This document shows, piece by piece, positions 53,495 through 63,312 of a stretch of DNA of 64,000 bases. Both the position numbers and the translations under genes were made by a program. How positions within the stretch are numbered: position 1 is the stretch's first letter; each line of letters opens with the position of its first letter. Source of the stretch: Nitrospira sp. (GTDB lineage Bacteria; Nitrospirota; Nitrospiria; Nitrospirales; Nitrospiraceae); the NCBI GenBank assembly GCA_024998565.1, contig JACOEM010000001.1, positions 518,485 through 582,484 of the forward strand, given 5' to 3'. The notes under the pieces are model-generated. The model was not told the origin of the DNA and made no database searches. It saw only the letters and a program-made list of their open reading frames with translations.

Positions 53495-53794
53495 TTATGC
53501 CGTGGCCGCAGCCTTCAAAATCTGCCGGCGGAGGTTCGCACGATCGTTTTGGGAGAGTGCCGGGGAAGGACGGTTGCGGCAGAGCTGCACGGTTTGGCGC
53601 AGGGAGTCGAGAAACACTTCGCAATTCGGACAGTCGCCTAGGTGGGCGCGAATTTCCTGACAGACGTCACCGGAAAGCTCGTCGTCCAGATAGGCAGACA
53701 GCCGTTCGAGCACTTTCACGCAATTTCGTTTTCCGTGACCCTGGTGGAGGGCGGGCTTGCGGGTGCCTGGATATGTGCGTACGCGATCAGCCAT
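53495..53794 (-). CDS. Zinc-finger (HC2) anti-sigma factor
   Basis: Up to 99 residues. The core is CVKVLERLSAYLDDELSGDVCQEIRAHLGDCPNCEVFLDSL, the H-x3-C-x2-C zinc anti-sigma pattern (AHLGDCPNC), with a helical tail after it. The protein binds the ECF sigma factor encoded 31 bp upstream and lacks a membrane helix, so it is cytoplasmic. A GTG at 53719 is an alternative start giving a MKVLERLSAYLDDEL-like beginning, common for this family. Confidence 0.88.
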   Translation of the reverse strand: MADRVRTYPGTRKPALHQGHGKRNCVKVLERLSAYLDDELSGDVCQEIRAHLGDCPNCEVFLDSLRQTVQLCRNRPSPALSQNDRANLRRQILKAAATA

Positions 53795-53825
53795 GGCGGT
53801 GCTTCTTCTTGACTATACCAAACTA

Positions 53826-54455
53826 TCAGTGCCCGGTGGTAATGTACGGATGAAATTCTGCCGCCAATCCTTTGCCGCTGAGTTCCTTGCGGACAAAGAG
53901 GCGGGCTCGATGCAGCCTCGATTTGATCGCCCGTTCGTTGAGCCCGAGAATGCTGCCCACTTCTTTGGCGCTCAATCCTTCCATGTCGCGGAGCACCAAC
54001 ACCATCCGGTATTTGCGCGGCAACTTTGCGATGGCGCGATCGAGTATCTGCCGCAATTCTTTATTTTCAAGCGCTTCTTGAGGGCTGAGGCCCTCCATCG
54101 GGATCTGCAGGGAAAACTCGCCCTCCGATGTCGGAACGAATTCGGTCAGGGATAACTCGCGCTCCGGTTCGCCTTTGCGTTTCCGCCGCATACGTTGACA
54201 GGCATGGGAGGCGATGGCGTACAGCCAGGTCGAGACCTGCGCGTCGCCACGAAATCGGTCGTACGCGCGATAGGCATTCAGAAACGTTTCCTGGACCAGA
54301 TCTTTGGCCGCCTCGGCTTCACCGCACAGCCGATAGGCAAAGCGGTACATCACGTCGACGTGATCACGATACAGCTGATCGAATGGAGCGGAGGTGGAGG
54401 GGGAGACGCCGCGCCCGTCGGGGATTTCCGGCCGACTGTTCTTCCGTGATGCCAT
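53826..54455 (-). CDS. ECF-family RNA polymerase sigma factor
   Basis: About 209 residues. Region 2 is FDQLYRDHVDVMYRFAYRLCGEAEAAKDLVQETFLNAYRAYDRFRGDAQVSTWLYAIASHACQRMRR. Region 4 is LDRAIAKLPRKYRMVLVLRDMEGLSAKEVGSILGLNERAIKSRLHRARLFVRKEL. Both are complete. It has an unusual ~30-residue polar N-terminus. The ATG at 54455 is preferred over the GTG three codons before. The operon (sigma, anti-sigma, cytochrome c, secreted protein) points to an envelope or redox stress signal. Confidence 0.93.
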   Translation of the reverse strand: MASRKNSRPEIPDGRGVSPSTSAPFDQLYRDHVDVMYRFAYRLCGEAEAAKDLVQETFLNAYRAYDRFRGDAQVSTWLYAIASHACQRMRRKRKGEPERELSLTEFVPTSEGEFSLQIPMEGLSPQEALENKELRQILDRAIAKLPRKYRMVLVLRDMEGLSAKEVGSILGLNERAIKSRLHRARLFVRKELSGKGLAAEFHPYITTGH

Positions 54456-54531
54456 ACGCGTCACGGAGTCTACGGGGGGCGTCGGGCACTGTCAAGAAGC
54501 GGTCCGGATGTCGAGGTGCCGACGGAGGGTG

Positions 54532-55542
54532 TCAATTGACCCGTCGGATATCGACGAGTTCACCCTGCTGGTTGAGTTCGACGGTGATCGGGAGCCCTTC
54601 CTTCAGGGTTGCGAGAGCAGCCGGCCGTTGCGTGAGGGGAATGGACTGGGCTCCCTCGGGGCCCTGCATGGTGAGGGTGTCATGCGCGTCGGACCCGTAG
54701 GCCAGCGGCCCGGTGAGGAACCGTCGTGATGGACTTGTAAGACCGTCCTGATACAGGTCGATAGCCACATGGCGATCCTGGATCCACACCGACATCTCCT
54801 GCCCGACCTTGGCGTTCCGCACACCGGTCTTTCCGCTGACTGTCACGATGCCCAGAGGGGTTTTCAGGAACACATAGTTCGACTTCAGTTTCGAGACTGT
54901 CCCGTTCAACAAGAGATGCAGCGACGAGGCTGTGCGGGGCACCTGATTGACCTGGAGATCGAACTGCACATCGTGCAGACCTTTGATGGCTCCGGTCCCA
55001 TCAACCTCGATGGTCAATGGTTGGTGATCCTGGCGTCCGGCGATTTTGGTTTCAAATGCGCCGAGGGTGAAGGATTGTTCGCCGTCCGGTGTCCAGAGTG
55101 TGACGGCGGTTTTCTCGGGAGAGGTAAAGTTCGGCAGGCCGGTGACATACCGATGGACCAGTTTGTCGATGCCTCTCTCGCGGATGTCGATGACACTCGT
55201 CGTGCCATGGACCCACAGAGTGATCTTTTGTGAGGTCTTAATGTCGCGAAGGGTGGATTTCGAACTCAGGGAGAGTGGCCCGATCGGGGTCTGCAAGAAC
55301 ACGATGCCGGGTTTCGAGCGCCAGATCGCGCCGGAAATCTGAACCGAAGGGGACACGGGCGCGGGGGCCACCGCCGGTTCAGGGTTGTTTTCCGCGACCG
55401 GATCTCCGGACTCAGCGAGCGGGGGCGGTTCAATGAGGGGTGTGGCGGTGTCTGCCCACGCTGGTTGTGCCAGGATAAGACAAACGCCCAACCGGATCGA
55501 GAGAAAGAGGAGCCGCTGAGGGGAATTCGTAGAATAAGCCAT
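54532..55542 (-). CDS. Secreted hypothetical protein with internal duplication
   Basis: The 336-residue protein has a signal peptide (LLFLSIRLGVCLILAQPAWA), a proline-rich linker and then two similar ~110-residue halves. Each half has a beta strand and 'FLQTPIG/FLKTPLG' core: ISGAIWRSKPGIVFLQTPIGPLSLSSKSTLRD...ITLWVHG and LNGTVSKLKSNYVFLKTPLGIVTVSGKTGVRN...MSVWIQD. A duplicated beta-sandwich is likely. Function unknown. It is separate from the sigma operon by strand-specific gaps and has no recognised neighbours. Confidence 0.7.
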   Translation of the reverse strand: MAYSTNSPQRLLFLSIRLGVCLILAQPAWADTATPLIEPPPLAESGDPVAENNPEPAVAPAPVSPSVQISGAIWRSKPGIVFLQTPIGPLSLSSKSTLRDIKTSQKITLWVHGTTSVIDIRERGIDKLVHRYVTGLPNFTSPEKTAVTLWTPDGEQSFTLGAFETKIAGRQDHQPLTIEVDGTGAIKGLHDVQFDLQVNQVPRTASSLHLLLNGTVSKLKSNYVFLKTPLGIVTVSGKTGVRNAKVGQEMSVWIQDRHVAIDLYQDGLTSPSRRFLTGPLAYGSDAHDTLTMQGPEGAQSIPLTQRPAALATLKEGLPITVELNQQGELVDIRRVN

Positions 55543-55756
55543 AGTGGTTATAGACCGTCTTGACCGGAATGGTATGACGCCGAAAGAGTGGAGGAGAAAC
55601 CTCCCGTAGCTGGAGGGGGCCGGTTCCTGCCTTGTCGCGCGTGGCGTACAACAACGTCTCCTGTGCGAATAACATGCTGATCCGCATGAGTCAAGTTGAA
55701 AGCCGTTCGTGACCTGCGAATCGCCTCAGGCCTTGTGTCGCGCAGACTCAATATTA

Positions 55757-56149
55757 CTAGGGGGTTGGGCCTGATTGGTGATGGATTGTCAGGACGATAC
55801 GTGACTGTTGGCGTCTGGCTTGATCTGGCATGCCGAATCCCCGGAGGCGCACTGTGCCGCCGCCCCATCGGGTCAGGCGGGTGATTTCGAATTGGCTCCA
55901 GTCTTCTGCCGCGATGTGTTTCTCCAACTTGGCCAGCACGTCATGAAACAGGTCCATCAACGGATGGCGGAGTGATGCGGTCTCGGAGGTCTGCAGCCGG
56001 CGCGGCTCGTTCGTGAAATGGCGTGCGAACTCGCGTGCCCGCTCGTTGGTGTAGAGAATACGACCGTCCATGGAAAGGACGATGAGGCCGGTCTCGGCCG
56101 ACGAGGTCGGTGCGGCGGGTGCGGCGAGATCTGGTTGTCCGATGAACAT
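55757..56149 (-). CDS. Orphan PAS-domain protein
   Basis: The 130-residue protein is nearly all PAS-like: GLIVLSMDGRILYTNERAREFARHFTNEPRRLQT...WSQFEITRLTRWGGGTVRLRGFGMPDQ. No DNA-binding or kinase part follows before the stop at 55757. It resembles the sensor half of PAS-LuxR or PAS-kinase proteins, so it could be a truncated gene or a stand-alone sensor. The ATG at 56149 has no strong ribosome site, and no partner is seen in the 200 bp on either side. Confidence 0.65.
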   Translation of the reverse strand: MFIGQPDLAAPAAPTSSAETGLIVLSMDGRILYTNERAREFARHFTNEPRRLQTSETASLRHPLMDLFHDVLAKLEKHIAAEDWSQFEITRLTRWGGGTVRLRGFGMPDQARRQQSRIVLTIHHQSGPTP

Positions 56150-56376
56150 GGAGATGAGCTCCTCTCTGCTATGGCATGTCCCTCATGCGGTCAGCGAGGA
56201 CGGTCGTCGCTGCCATTCGAACGCTGAATGGAAAAGCAAGATGCGGGCCATTGCGTTGAGCTGAGAGAAGGGAGGAAATCTACGAAATGTTCAAGGAATC
56301 GTGAGCGATGAAACGAAGGGGGCGAAGGAAAATGTCGTCGATTGTGTCGAATGCGTCGCGCCCCGGCAAGGCTGCC

Positions 56377-57771
56377 TCATTTTTTTCTGGTCATCAGTCG
56401 AACGGGCGTGCCGGAGAAATGATATTCCTTCCTGATCTGGTTTTCGAGGAAACGGAGGTAGGCCGGGGTCATATTGTCGGGATGTCCCACAAAGAGGGCG
56501 AATGCGGGAGGCCGTGTCGCAACTTGCGTCATGAATGCCGATTTGCTGGCTTTGGCCGGCTTTCCTTTCCTGACCGGCAACGGATGTTCTTCCAGCAGAC
56601 CCTGAAAGAATTGATTCAGGGGGCCGGTGGGGACCCGTTTACAGAATGAGAAATAGACCTGGTCGATCAAGGCGAACAAGCCGCGCAGAAAATCCGGTTC
56701 CAGCGCCGAAATGAACAGCACCGGCGCCCAGGCGAGGAACGGGAAGCGACGTTCAAGATCTTGTTTGTAGGCCTCGCGCGCGTGCACGTCATCGGCCTTG
56801 AGGTCCCACTTGTTGACGATGAGAATGCAGGCGCGTCCTTGTTTGAGAACGAGGCCCGCAATTTTGGTGTCTTGCTCGGTGACGCCTTCTTCCGCATCCA
56901 GTAGCAGTACAGCGATGTCTGATCGGCCGATGGCGCGCAGGGATCGGGCGACGCTGTAGCCCTCGATGCCTCGTTCCACACGACCACGGCGGCGGATGCC
57001 GGCCGTATCGGTCAGCACATACTGCCGGTCTTTGAATGTCGCGACCGAGTCGACGGGATCACGCGTCGTGCCCGGCACATCGCTGACGACGACGCGCGCT
57101 TCGCCGAGGACTGAGTTGACCAAGGTGGATTTGCCGACATTCGGACGTCCGACGATGGCGATGCGGGGCGTGTCGCTCGTGGCTTCTTCGTCGAGGGGTT
57201 CGGCCATGTGCGAGAAGAGATCGTCCAGCAACTCGGCGACGCCGATGCCATGTTCGGCCGACAGGGGATACAGCTGCTCCTGCCCGAGGCGATAGAAATC
57301 GGCGACCAGCGGATCGGCCTTCGGGGTATCGATTTTGTTGATCACGTAATAGACGGGTTTATCGGAGCCGCGCAGGGTTTGTACGACTTCTTCATCGGCC
57401 GGCGTCAGGCCTGAACGGGCATCCAGAACCAGGACGAGAATATCCGCCTCGGCGATGGCGAGTTGGGATTGTTGCCGGATCAGGGACAACATGCCTTCGC
57501 TGGCTGTCGGGTCCAGCCCGCCCGTATCCACCAAACGGAAGCGGCGATTGCGATAGGTCGAATCGGCGTAGTTGCGATCCCGCGTCACGCCCGGCACATC
57601 GTCCACGATCGCCGCCCGCGTGCCGAGAATGCGGTTGAAGAGCGTCGATTTCCCGACATTGGGCCGCCCGATGAGGGCGATAATGGGCAGCCGGCCGCCC
57701 TCAAGGGTGAAGAGCGGGGCCACAGGACCGCGCGTCTGTTTGGTGCGTGACATGGTGCGCGACGGTAGCAT
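56377..57771 (-). CDS. der: Ribosome-associated GTPase Der (EngA)
   Basis: About 464 residues from the ATG at 57771 (an in-frame GTG six codons upstream and an ATG six codons downstream are alternatives). It has two GTPase domains, each with a complete GRPNVGKST P-loop, DVPGVTRD/DVPGTTRD switch I, DTGG/DTAGIRRRG switch II and NKID/NKWD specificity motifs. A KH-like C-terminal domain ends the protein. The two GRPNVGKS copies identify Der rather than Era. It helps 50S ribosome assembly. Confidence 0.97.
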   Translation of the reverse strand: MLPSRTMSRTKQTRGPVAPLFTLEGGRLPIIALIGRPNVGKSTLFNRILGTRAAIVDDVPGVTRDRNYADSTYRNRRFRLVDTGGLDPTASEGMLSLIRQQSQLAIAEADILVLVLDARSGLTPADEEVVQTLRGSDKPVYYVINKIDTPKADPLVADFYRLGQEQLYPLSAEHGIGVAELLDDLFSHMAEPLDEEATSDTPRIAIVGRPNVGKSTLVNSVLGEARVVVSDVPGTTRDPVDSVATFKDRQYVLTDTAGIRRRGRVERGIEGYSVARSLRAIGRSDIAVLLLDAEEGVTEQDTKIAGLVLKQGRACILIVNKWDLKADDVHAREAYKQDLERRFPFLAWAPVLFISALEPDFLRGLFALIDQVYFSFCKRVPTGPLNQFFQGLLEEHPLPVRKGKPAKASKSAFMTQVATRPPAFALFVGHPDNMTPAYLRFLENQIRKEYHFSGTPVRLMTRKK

Positions 57772-57831
57772 AGAGATTTCACCGAACACAATGACTCGTC
57801 TTGCCGCGCCTGTCTCCGGTATACTGCCGAG

Positions 57832-58518
57832 ATGCTGTCACATCGCTCAGCCGCTGCCCATCAGTCCGTCGATTGGAGTCGGATCGACGATGTGTTGCTC
57901 GACATGGACGGCACGTTACTCGACCGTCATTTCGACAACTTTTTCTTCGAGGAAGAACTGCCGAGGCGGTATGCGGCGAAGCATGCGCTGACCTTCGAGG
58001 CCGCCCGGGATCGCTTGATGGCCATGTATCGTTCCGTCGAAGGGGAATTGGCCTGGACGGATTTACATTATTGGTCGGAGCGGGTAGACATCGATGTGGT
58101 GGCGATGCATCGCGAACTCGACCACATGATCGGGTTTCTTCCCGATGCCGAGGAGTTTCTTTCATCCTTGCGTCGATTGGGGAAGCGCGTGACGATCCTG
58201 ACGAACGCGCATCGGGCAGGAGTGGATGTGAAAACTGCCAAGACGGGGCTGGATCGGCATGTCGATCGTATCGTGGATGCCTTCGAGGTGGGGTGGCTCA
58301 AGATGCGATCGGAGTATTGGCCGACCTGCCGGCAACTGGTGGGATTTGATCCTGCACGGGCGCTCTACATCGACGACGATGAGCAATGTCTGGCTGCGGC
58401 GGAAGATTTCGGGATCGGCCGGATTTTTCACCGCTCCAGGTCGAGTTCTCAGGCGTCAGCCGTTCCTTCCGCGCGGTTTACCTCCATCGAACATTTCCAC
58501 GCGATCCTGCCCGGCTAA
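57832..58518 (+). CDS. yrfG: HAD-family GMP/IMP nucleotidase (YrfG-like)
   Basis: The 228-residue protein has VLLDMDGTLLDRHFDNFFFEEELPRRYA, which is the YrfG/HAD IA start with the nucleophile aspartate. KRVTILTNAHRAG (motif II), AFEVGWLKMRSEYW and RALYIDDDEQCLAAAEDFGI (motif III/IV) follow. YrfG removes phosphate from GMP and IMP. It is divergent from der with about 60 bp between them. Confidence 0.88.
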   Translation: MLSHRSAAAHQSVDWSRIDDVLLDMDGTLLDRHFDNFFFEEELPRRYAAKHALTFEAARDRLMAMYRSVEGELAWTDLHYWSERVDIDVVAMHRELDHMIGFLPDAEEFLSSLRRLGKRVTILTNAHRAGVDVKTAKTGLDRHVDRIVDAFEVGWLKMRSEYWPTCRQLVGFDPARALYIDDDEQCLAAAEDFGIGRIFHRSRSSSQASAVPSARFTSIEHFHAILPG

Positions 58519-58564
58519 GCCGTTTGTCGCGCAGTCGGTCTCTCTGCGCAATCCATCACGTGTG

Positions 58565-61500
58565 CTATTTCGCGGGATCGAGCAATTCCCGGAGCTTCTG
58601 CGCCAATTCAGTGGGGAGGAAGGGCTTCTGAATGAAGCCGGTGCCCGGTTCCGCGAGAAACGTCGGTAACACGCTCCCCTCGGCATATCCCGACATAAAG
58701 AGTACCCGTAACTCGGGCCATTGCCGACGCAGGTGCTCGGCCAAGGCCGGTCCTGTCATCTGCGGCATCACGACGTCCGTGAGCAGAATATGAATGGGGG
58801 TGCGGGCGGCGGCGACCAGACGGAGGGCTTCCTGTCCGCTTGAGGCTTCCAGCAGGGTGTAGCCGTAATCGGACAGGGCCTGGGTGAGCAGCAACCGGAC
58901 GGCATGCTGATCTTCGACCAGCAGGATGGTCTCCCGCCCGCAGTGCGGACGGGATGGGAGTGTCGGCGTGGCCGCAAGCGGCGGCGCCTCCACCAGTGGA
59001 AAGTAGAGTTCGAAGGTTGACCCTTCACCGGGTGTGCTGTCGGCAAAAATGAACCCCTGGCTCTGCTTGACGATGCCATACACCGTGGCCAATCCCAGTC
59101 CCGTTCCTTTGCCTTCTTCTTTGGTGGTGAAGAAGGGTTCGAAAATATGGGACAGGGTCGTGCGGTCCATGCCCTGGCCGGAGTCGCGGATCGACAGGTG
59201 CGCATAGGCTCCAGGGAGTAATGCGGGATGAGGCACGGGGCTGTCGGGTGTAATCAGCAGGGCCTGCGTCGCCATCGTGAGTGTGCCGCCTGTAGGCATG
59301 GCATCCTTGGCGTTCACGGCCAGATTCAGTACCACTTGATCGATCTGTCCTCTGTCTGCGCGAATGGTACAGGGCCGCGAGTCAAGATTTCTGATCAGGT
59401 TGATGTCTTCGCCGATCAACCGTTCGATCATGGAGCTGATCGACGAGAGCGCCTCGTTGAGGTCAAAGACCTGGAAGGTCAACACTTGGCGCCGGCTGAA
59501 GGCCAGGAGCTGCTTGGTCAAGGCCGCCGCACGCTGGCCGGCGGTCAGGATCTCGGTCAACGAGCGACGAAGCGGATCCTCGGCCCGCACCTGGTCCAAC
59601 AAGAGCGTGGCGCACCCGTTGATGACGGTGAGCAGGTTGTTGAAATCGTGGGCCACGCCGCCGGCTAAGCGGCCGATCCCTTCCATCTTGTGGGCCTGCC
59701 GGAGCTGGTCTTCGAGTTGTTTGTGCTTCGTGATATCGACGAAGAATCCGATGGAGCCGACCGCCTGGCCTGCCGGACCCTGAAGCAGGCTCCCCCACAT
59801 GTTCACATCCACCAGAGTTCCGTCCTTTTTCTGGCGGCGCAGTTCGAGATTGCGTGGTGCGGCGCCGCTCATCACTGCCGTCCACAAGTCTTCCGACACC
59901 TCCTCCTGGCCGGGAGGCACATACGGCAGCTCCTTGCCCAGCACTTCGTCCTTGGTCCAGCCGAAGAGGGCGGTGGCGGCGGCATTCCACGTGGTGACGA
60001 GGCCCGCTTGGTCCAATTCGATCATCGCCAGGGGGGACTCTTCGATGATGGTCTGAAGATGGGCGGTCGTCCGGCGCAACTCGCCGGTGCGTTCACGGAC
60101 ATGTTGCTCCAGCGCCTCTTGAGCCTGCCGGCGGTCCGACGCTTCCAGGGTCAGGGTCGCCATGGCGGCCAGGGAGGCGGCGAACGTTTGTTCCTCTGTG
60201 GTCCAGACTCTGCCCGGACCGATGTGTTCGAGGCATAACACGCCGACCACGCGACCATGCCGGCGGATCGGGGCGTCCAACATGGCCACGATGCCAAGCG
60301 GGGTAAGGTACGACGGAGTCAATTCCTTCGTGCGGGGATCGGTCTGCGCGTCATGGGCCGCGAGCGAGTAGGGTTCGGTTTCGAGCGCATGCAGGTAGGC
60401 GGGGTATTCACCGGTCGAGAGCGTCGTTCCCTGCAGATGGTGTTTGGGGGTGGCTTCGAACAGATCCTGAAGGATCAATGCGGACTGATTCTCGTCAAAA
60501 AGCCAGATGCCGGCTCGTTCGACGGCAAACGTGCTCACCGCATATTCGGTAATGACCGGGAAGGCTTGCTGCGGGTGTCCGCTGTGGATGGCCGGATCTT
60601 CCGCCAATTCATGCAGCACGGCTTGTTGTGTTTCTAATTTCCCCAAGCGCAGCCGTTCGGCTTCTTCGCGTTGTTTCCGGTCCGTGATGTCTTCCGATAT
60701 CCCCAAGAGATAGCGCGGCATGCCGGCCTGGTCGTAGAGGGGAAGCTTCTTGGTGTGGAGCCACCGGAGGCCATGATCCTTGGTCTGGATCGGTTCGGCC
60801 GGAATGTCCATCATCGTGCCGCCGGTCAGGACCTCGCGGTCTCTGGCGGTAAAGAATTCCGCCTGCTCGAGCGGGAAGAAATCGAAATCGTTCTTTCCCA
60901 GCAGCGCCTCTCGCGGCAGGCCGATCAGGTCTTCGCCCGCTTTATTGAACTGGACGAAGCGCAATTCTTGAGCGTCTTTTAAAAAGACCATGTGGGGAAT
61001 GTGCTCGACGATGGACTCCAGGAGTTGGCGCGTCTGGGTCAGGGCATCTTCGATGCCTTTCTGTTCGGTCACGTTTTCGCACACGATGATGATATCGAAC
61101 TGTCCGTCGGAGTTACGCACGGCCCGGGCGGCTTCTCGCACCCAGAGCAGGCTCCCGTCCTTGCGCATCTTCCGGAAATTCCAGCGGAGGACTTCTCCCG
61201 GCCGGCGGAGACAGTCGGCAAAATGCTTCTCCATACTGCCGTGGTCATCCGGGTGAACAATTCCCGCCACTGGTTGACCGATCAGCTCGTCGGCCTCGTA
61301 GCCCAATTCGGCGGCGGTGGTGGTATTGACCGTCAGCAATGTGCCCCGGGCGTCGACGGTCAGCAGCATTTCAGGGCTGCTCTCGAACAGCGCGCGGTAT
61401 CGCTCCTGGCTGACGCGTAACGCTTCTTCGGTCTGTTTCCGAACGGAAATATCGCGTACCACGGCCTGGAACCCGATGACCTCCTGGTCGCGTTGCAGTA

Positions 61501-62509
61501 GCTGCACATTCTGTCCGACCCACAGGGTCTGTTGCGTGTGGGTGATCAGGGGGAATTCACAATAGGTGCTGGCCGTCTTCCGGAGAAATTGCCGGAGATA
61601 GAAACGTTCGGTCGGGCGGCGGTAATCGGGATGAACGAAATCCAGCGCACGATGGCCGAGCATCTCCGTCTCGTGATACCCCAGGAGCCGGATGACCGCG
61701 GGGTTGATGAACGTGAAACGGCCGCTCCGGTCTGTCCGATAGATGATGTCCTGGGCATACTCCATGATGAAGCGATGGTGTTCGGTCTTGACGGTGAGGA
61801 GCAGTTCCATCTGCTCCCCTTCCTGCAGTTGCCCGGTGAGTTGATCCACCAGTTGGGCGTTGTGATATTTCAGCCGGAGGGTTTCCAGGACGGTGTTGGA
61901 CGTTCGATACGCCGTGTAGACCATGAGCAGCGAGAAAAGCATGGTGCAGATCGCCATCGGCAGGGCTTGCTCATGGTCGAGAGCGAAGAGTCGCAGGATG
62001 AGTGGCGTCAACATCGGAAGAGAGAAAGACAGAAAGGCGTCGAAGCGGGCGGCTAGGGTGGAAGCGGCGCCGGCTGTAATGCCTGCGAGCACAAAGGCCA
62101 GAAAGACCTGGTGGGCCGGTGAGGATTCCGGAAACAGCAACAGGGCTGAGGCGCCCCAGCCGAGACCCGCGAGTGTCGTGCCGACCAGAAACGCCCGGTC
62201 CCAGCGTTCGATGTTGACGAGCCCCGGCCTGTTGGCCGTGAACGATCGGGCGAGCCCGTATCGGCCTGCCGCGAGGATCAGATGGTACATCAGCCAGACG
62301 AGCAGCCGGTCGTGCGGGACGACATGCCAATTGACCGCGATCAGGGCGAGTGCGCAGCCGAGTCCGGCCACCAGCGCGGCCGGCATCGCCTCATAAAGGA
62401 GCGTCACCCGTTGCAAGGCGATGCTGCTGTCCCGGGCTAAATCTATGGGTTTGAATAATGGAGAGGTCGACGGAGGCTTTCTGTCGGGGAACGACTGCGA
62501 GGAGGACAT
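58565..62509 (-). CDS. Hybrid sensor histidine kinase with four PAS, a GAF and a receiver domain
   Basis: About 1,314 residues from the ATG at 62509, with GGGAG upstream. The N-terminus has seven or so hydrophobic segments (~40-230), then PAS1 (~250-370, YAQDIIYRTDRSGRFTFINPAV), PAS2 (~380-500), PAS3 (~510-630) and GAF (~650-830). PAS4 (~850-980) follows. The HisKA domain carries KMEGIGRLAGGVAHDFNNLLTVING (phospho-histidine), and a HATPase with GKGTGLGLATVYGIVKQSQG follows. A C-terminal receiver (TILLVEDQHAVRLLL, ILLTDVVMPQMTGP) completes it. The ligand is not readable. No cognate regulator is encoded alongside, so it probably signals to a distant partner or acts through its own receiver. Confidence 0.93.
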   Translation of the reverse strand: MSSSQSFPDRKPPSTSPLFKPIDLARDSSIALQRVTLLYEAMPAALVAGLGCALALIAVNWHVVPHDRLLVWLMYHLILAAGRYGLARSFTANRPGLVNIERWDRAFLVGTTLAGLGWGASALLLFPESSPAHQVFLAFVLAGITAGAASTLAARFDAFLSFSLPMLTPLILRLFALDHEQALPMAICTMLFSLLMVYTAYRTSNTVLETLRLKYHNAQLVDQLTGQLQEGEQMELLLTVKTEHHRFIMEYAQDIIYRTDRSGRFTFINPAVIRLLGYHETEMLGHRALDFVHPDYRRPTERFYLRQFLRKTASTYCEFPLITHTQQTLWVGQNVQLLQRDQEVIGFQAVVRDISVRKQTEEALRVSQERYRALFESSPEMLLTVDARGTLLTVNTTTAAELGYEADELIGQPVAGIVHPDDHGSMEKHFADCLRRPGEVLRWNFRKMRKDGSLLWVREAARAVRNSDGQFDIIIVCENVTEQKGIEDALTQTRQLLESIVEHIPHMVFLKDAQELRFVQFNKAGEDLIGLPREALLGKNDFDFFPLEQAEFFTARDREVLTGGTMMDIPAEPIQTKDHGLRWLHTKKLPLYDQAGMPRYLLGISEDITDRKQREEAERLRLGKLETQQAVLHELAEDPAIHSGHPQQAFPVITEYAVSTFAVERAGIWLFDENQSALILQDLFEATPKHHLQGTTLSTGEYPAYLHALETEPYSLAAHDAQTDPRTKELTPSYLTPLGIVAMLDAPIRRHGRVVGVLCLEHIGPGRVWTTEEQTFAASLAAMATLTLEASDRRQAQEALEQHVRERTGELRRTTAHLQTIIEESPLAMIELDQAGLVTTWNAAATALFGWTKDEVLGKELPYVPPGQEEVSEDLWTAVMSGAAPRNLELRRQKKDGTLVDVNMWGSLLQGPAGQAVGSIGFFVDITKHKQLEDQLRQAHKMEGIGRLAGGVAHDFNNLLTVINGCATLLLDQVRAEDPLRRSLTEILTAGQRAAALTKQLLAFSRRQVLTFQVFDLNEALSSISSMIERLIGEDINLIRNLDSRPCTIRADRGQIDQVVLNLAVNAKDAMPTGGTLTMATQALLITPDSPVPHPALLPGAYAHLSIRDSGQGMDRTTLSHIFEPFFTTKEEGKGTGLGLATVYGIVKQSQGFIFADSTPGEGSTFELYFPLVEAPPLAATPTLPSRPHCGRETILLVEDQHAVRLLLTQALSDYGYTLLEASSGQEALRLVAAARTPIHILLTDVVMPQMTGPALAEHLRRQWPELRVLFMSGYAEGSVLPTFLAEPGTGFIQKPFLPTELAQKLRELLDPAK

Positions 62510-62667
62510 CCGGGTCACTCCCGTCTGCTGCATGGACGAATGCGGCGATCGTGCATTATACGGTGCAGTCTACAAAATTGCCGATAGGGATACAATTTTC
62601 CTGTTTCATGTCGTCGCTGCTTCGGCTGGTTCTGAACGCGGTGCCAGGCCAAGGTCGTGAGGAGGGG

Positions 62668-63312
62668 TCAGGTGTCGAGGCTGGAAGGCAGGGATGATTG
62701 TCCGTTGACGCGGGCGGTGCCGCGATACATTTCCCCGCCGATTCTTGGGACGCCGGGGAGACAGTAGCGATCAAGCTGTTCCAGCCGCAGGCCTGCGTCG
62801 AGTATCAGTCGATCGATGCGGCGATTGAGATTGCAGCCGCAGGCCAGGACGTGTTGCAGCGGGTTGAGTCGGTCCTGCCACCGGGCGATGAGGGGATCGT
62901 CGCTGCGGCCATGCTCCAGGAATAGGAAGTGGCCGTCCGGCTTCAGCACCCGGCGAATGTCGCGTAGCGCCCTCGCCGGATCCGGAATGGTGCAGAGGGT
63001 GAAGGTGCTGACGGCGTAGTCGAAGCTGGCAGCGTCATAGGGCAATCGTTCGGCACTGACATGCTGAATGTGAACGGGGAACGAAGCCTGTGCCACCCGC
63101 ACGGCGACTCGATCCGGCAAGAGTGGGGCGGGATCGACGGTGTGCAGAGCGGTCACGGTCGGGGGGTAGTGCGGCAGGTTCAATCCGGTTCCGAACCCGA
63201 TTTCCAGGACGAGTCCATGTACCGGAGTCAGCAGGAGCCGGCGTTCGGTCTGAAACCGTTCGCCCCGGAGCACCCAGTCCATGAGTCGCGGAAAGATGTA
63301 GGTAGCGTACAT
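62668..63312 (-). CDS. SAM-dependent methyltransferase (class I, type 11)
   Basis: About 214 residues from the ATG at 63312. Motif I is LVLEIGFGTGLNLPHYP, then TVDPAPLLPDRVA (motif II), ERLPYDAASFDYAVSTFTLCTIPDPARALRDIRRVLKPDGHFLFLEHG (motifs post-I and III). This is the UbiE/phosphatidylethanolamine-methyltransferase-like group. The acceptor is unknown. A TTG four codons earlier is an alternative start. Confidence 0.9.
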   Translation of the reverse strand: MYATYIFPRLMDWVLRGERFQTERRLLLTPVHGLVLEIGFGTGLNLPHYPPTVTALHTVDPAPLLPDRVAVRVAQASFPVHIQHVSAERLPYDAASFDYAVSTFTLCTIPDPARALRDIRRVLKPDGHFLFLEHGRSDDPLIARWQDRLNPLQHVLACGCNLNRRIDRLILDAGLRLEQLDRYCLPGVPRIGGEMYRGTARVNGQSSLPSSLDT

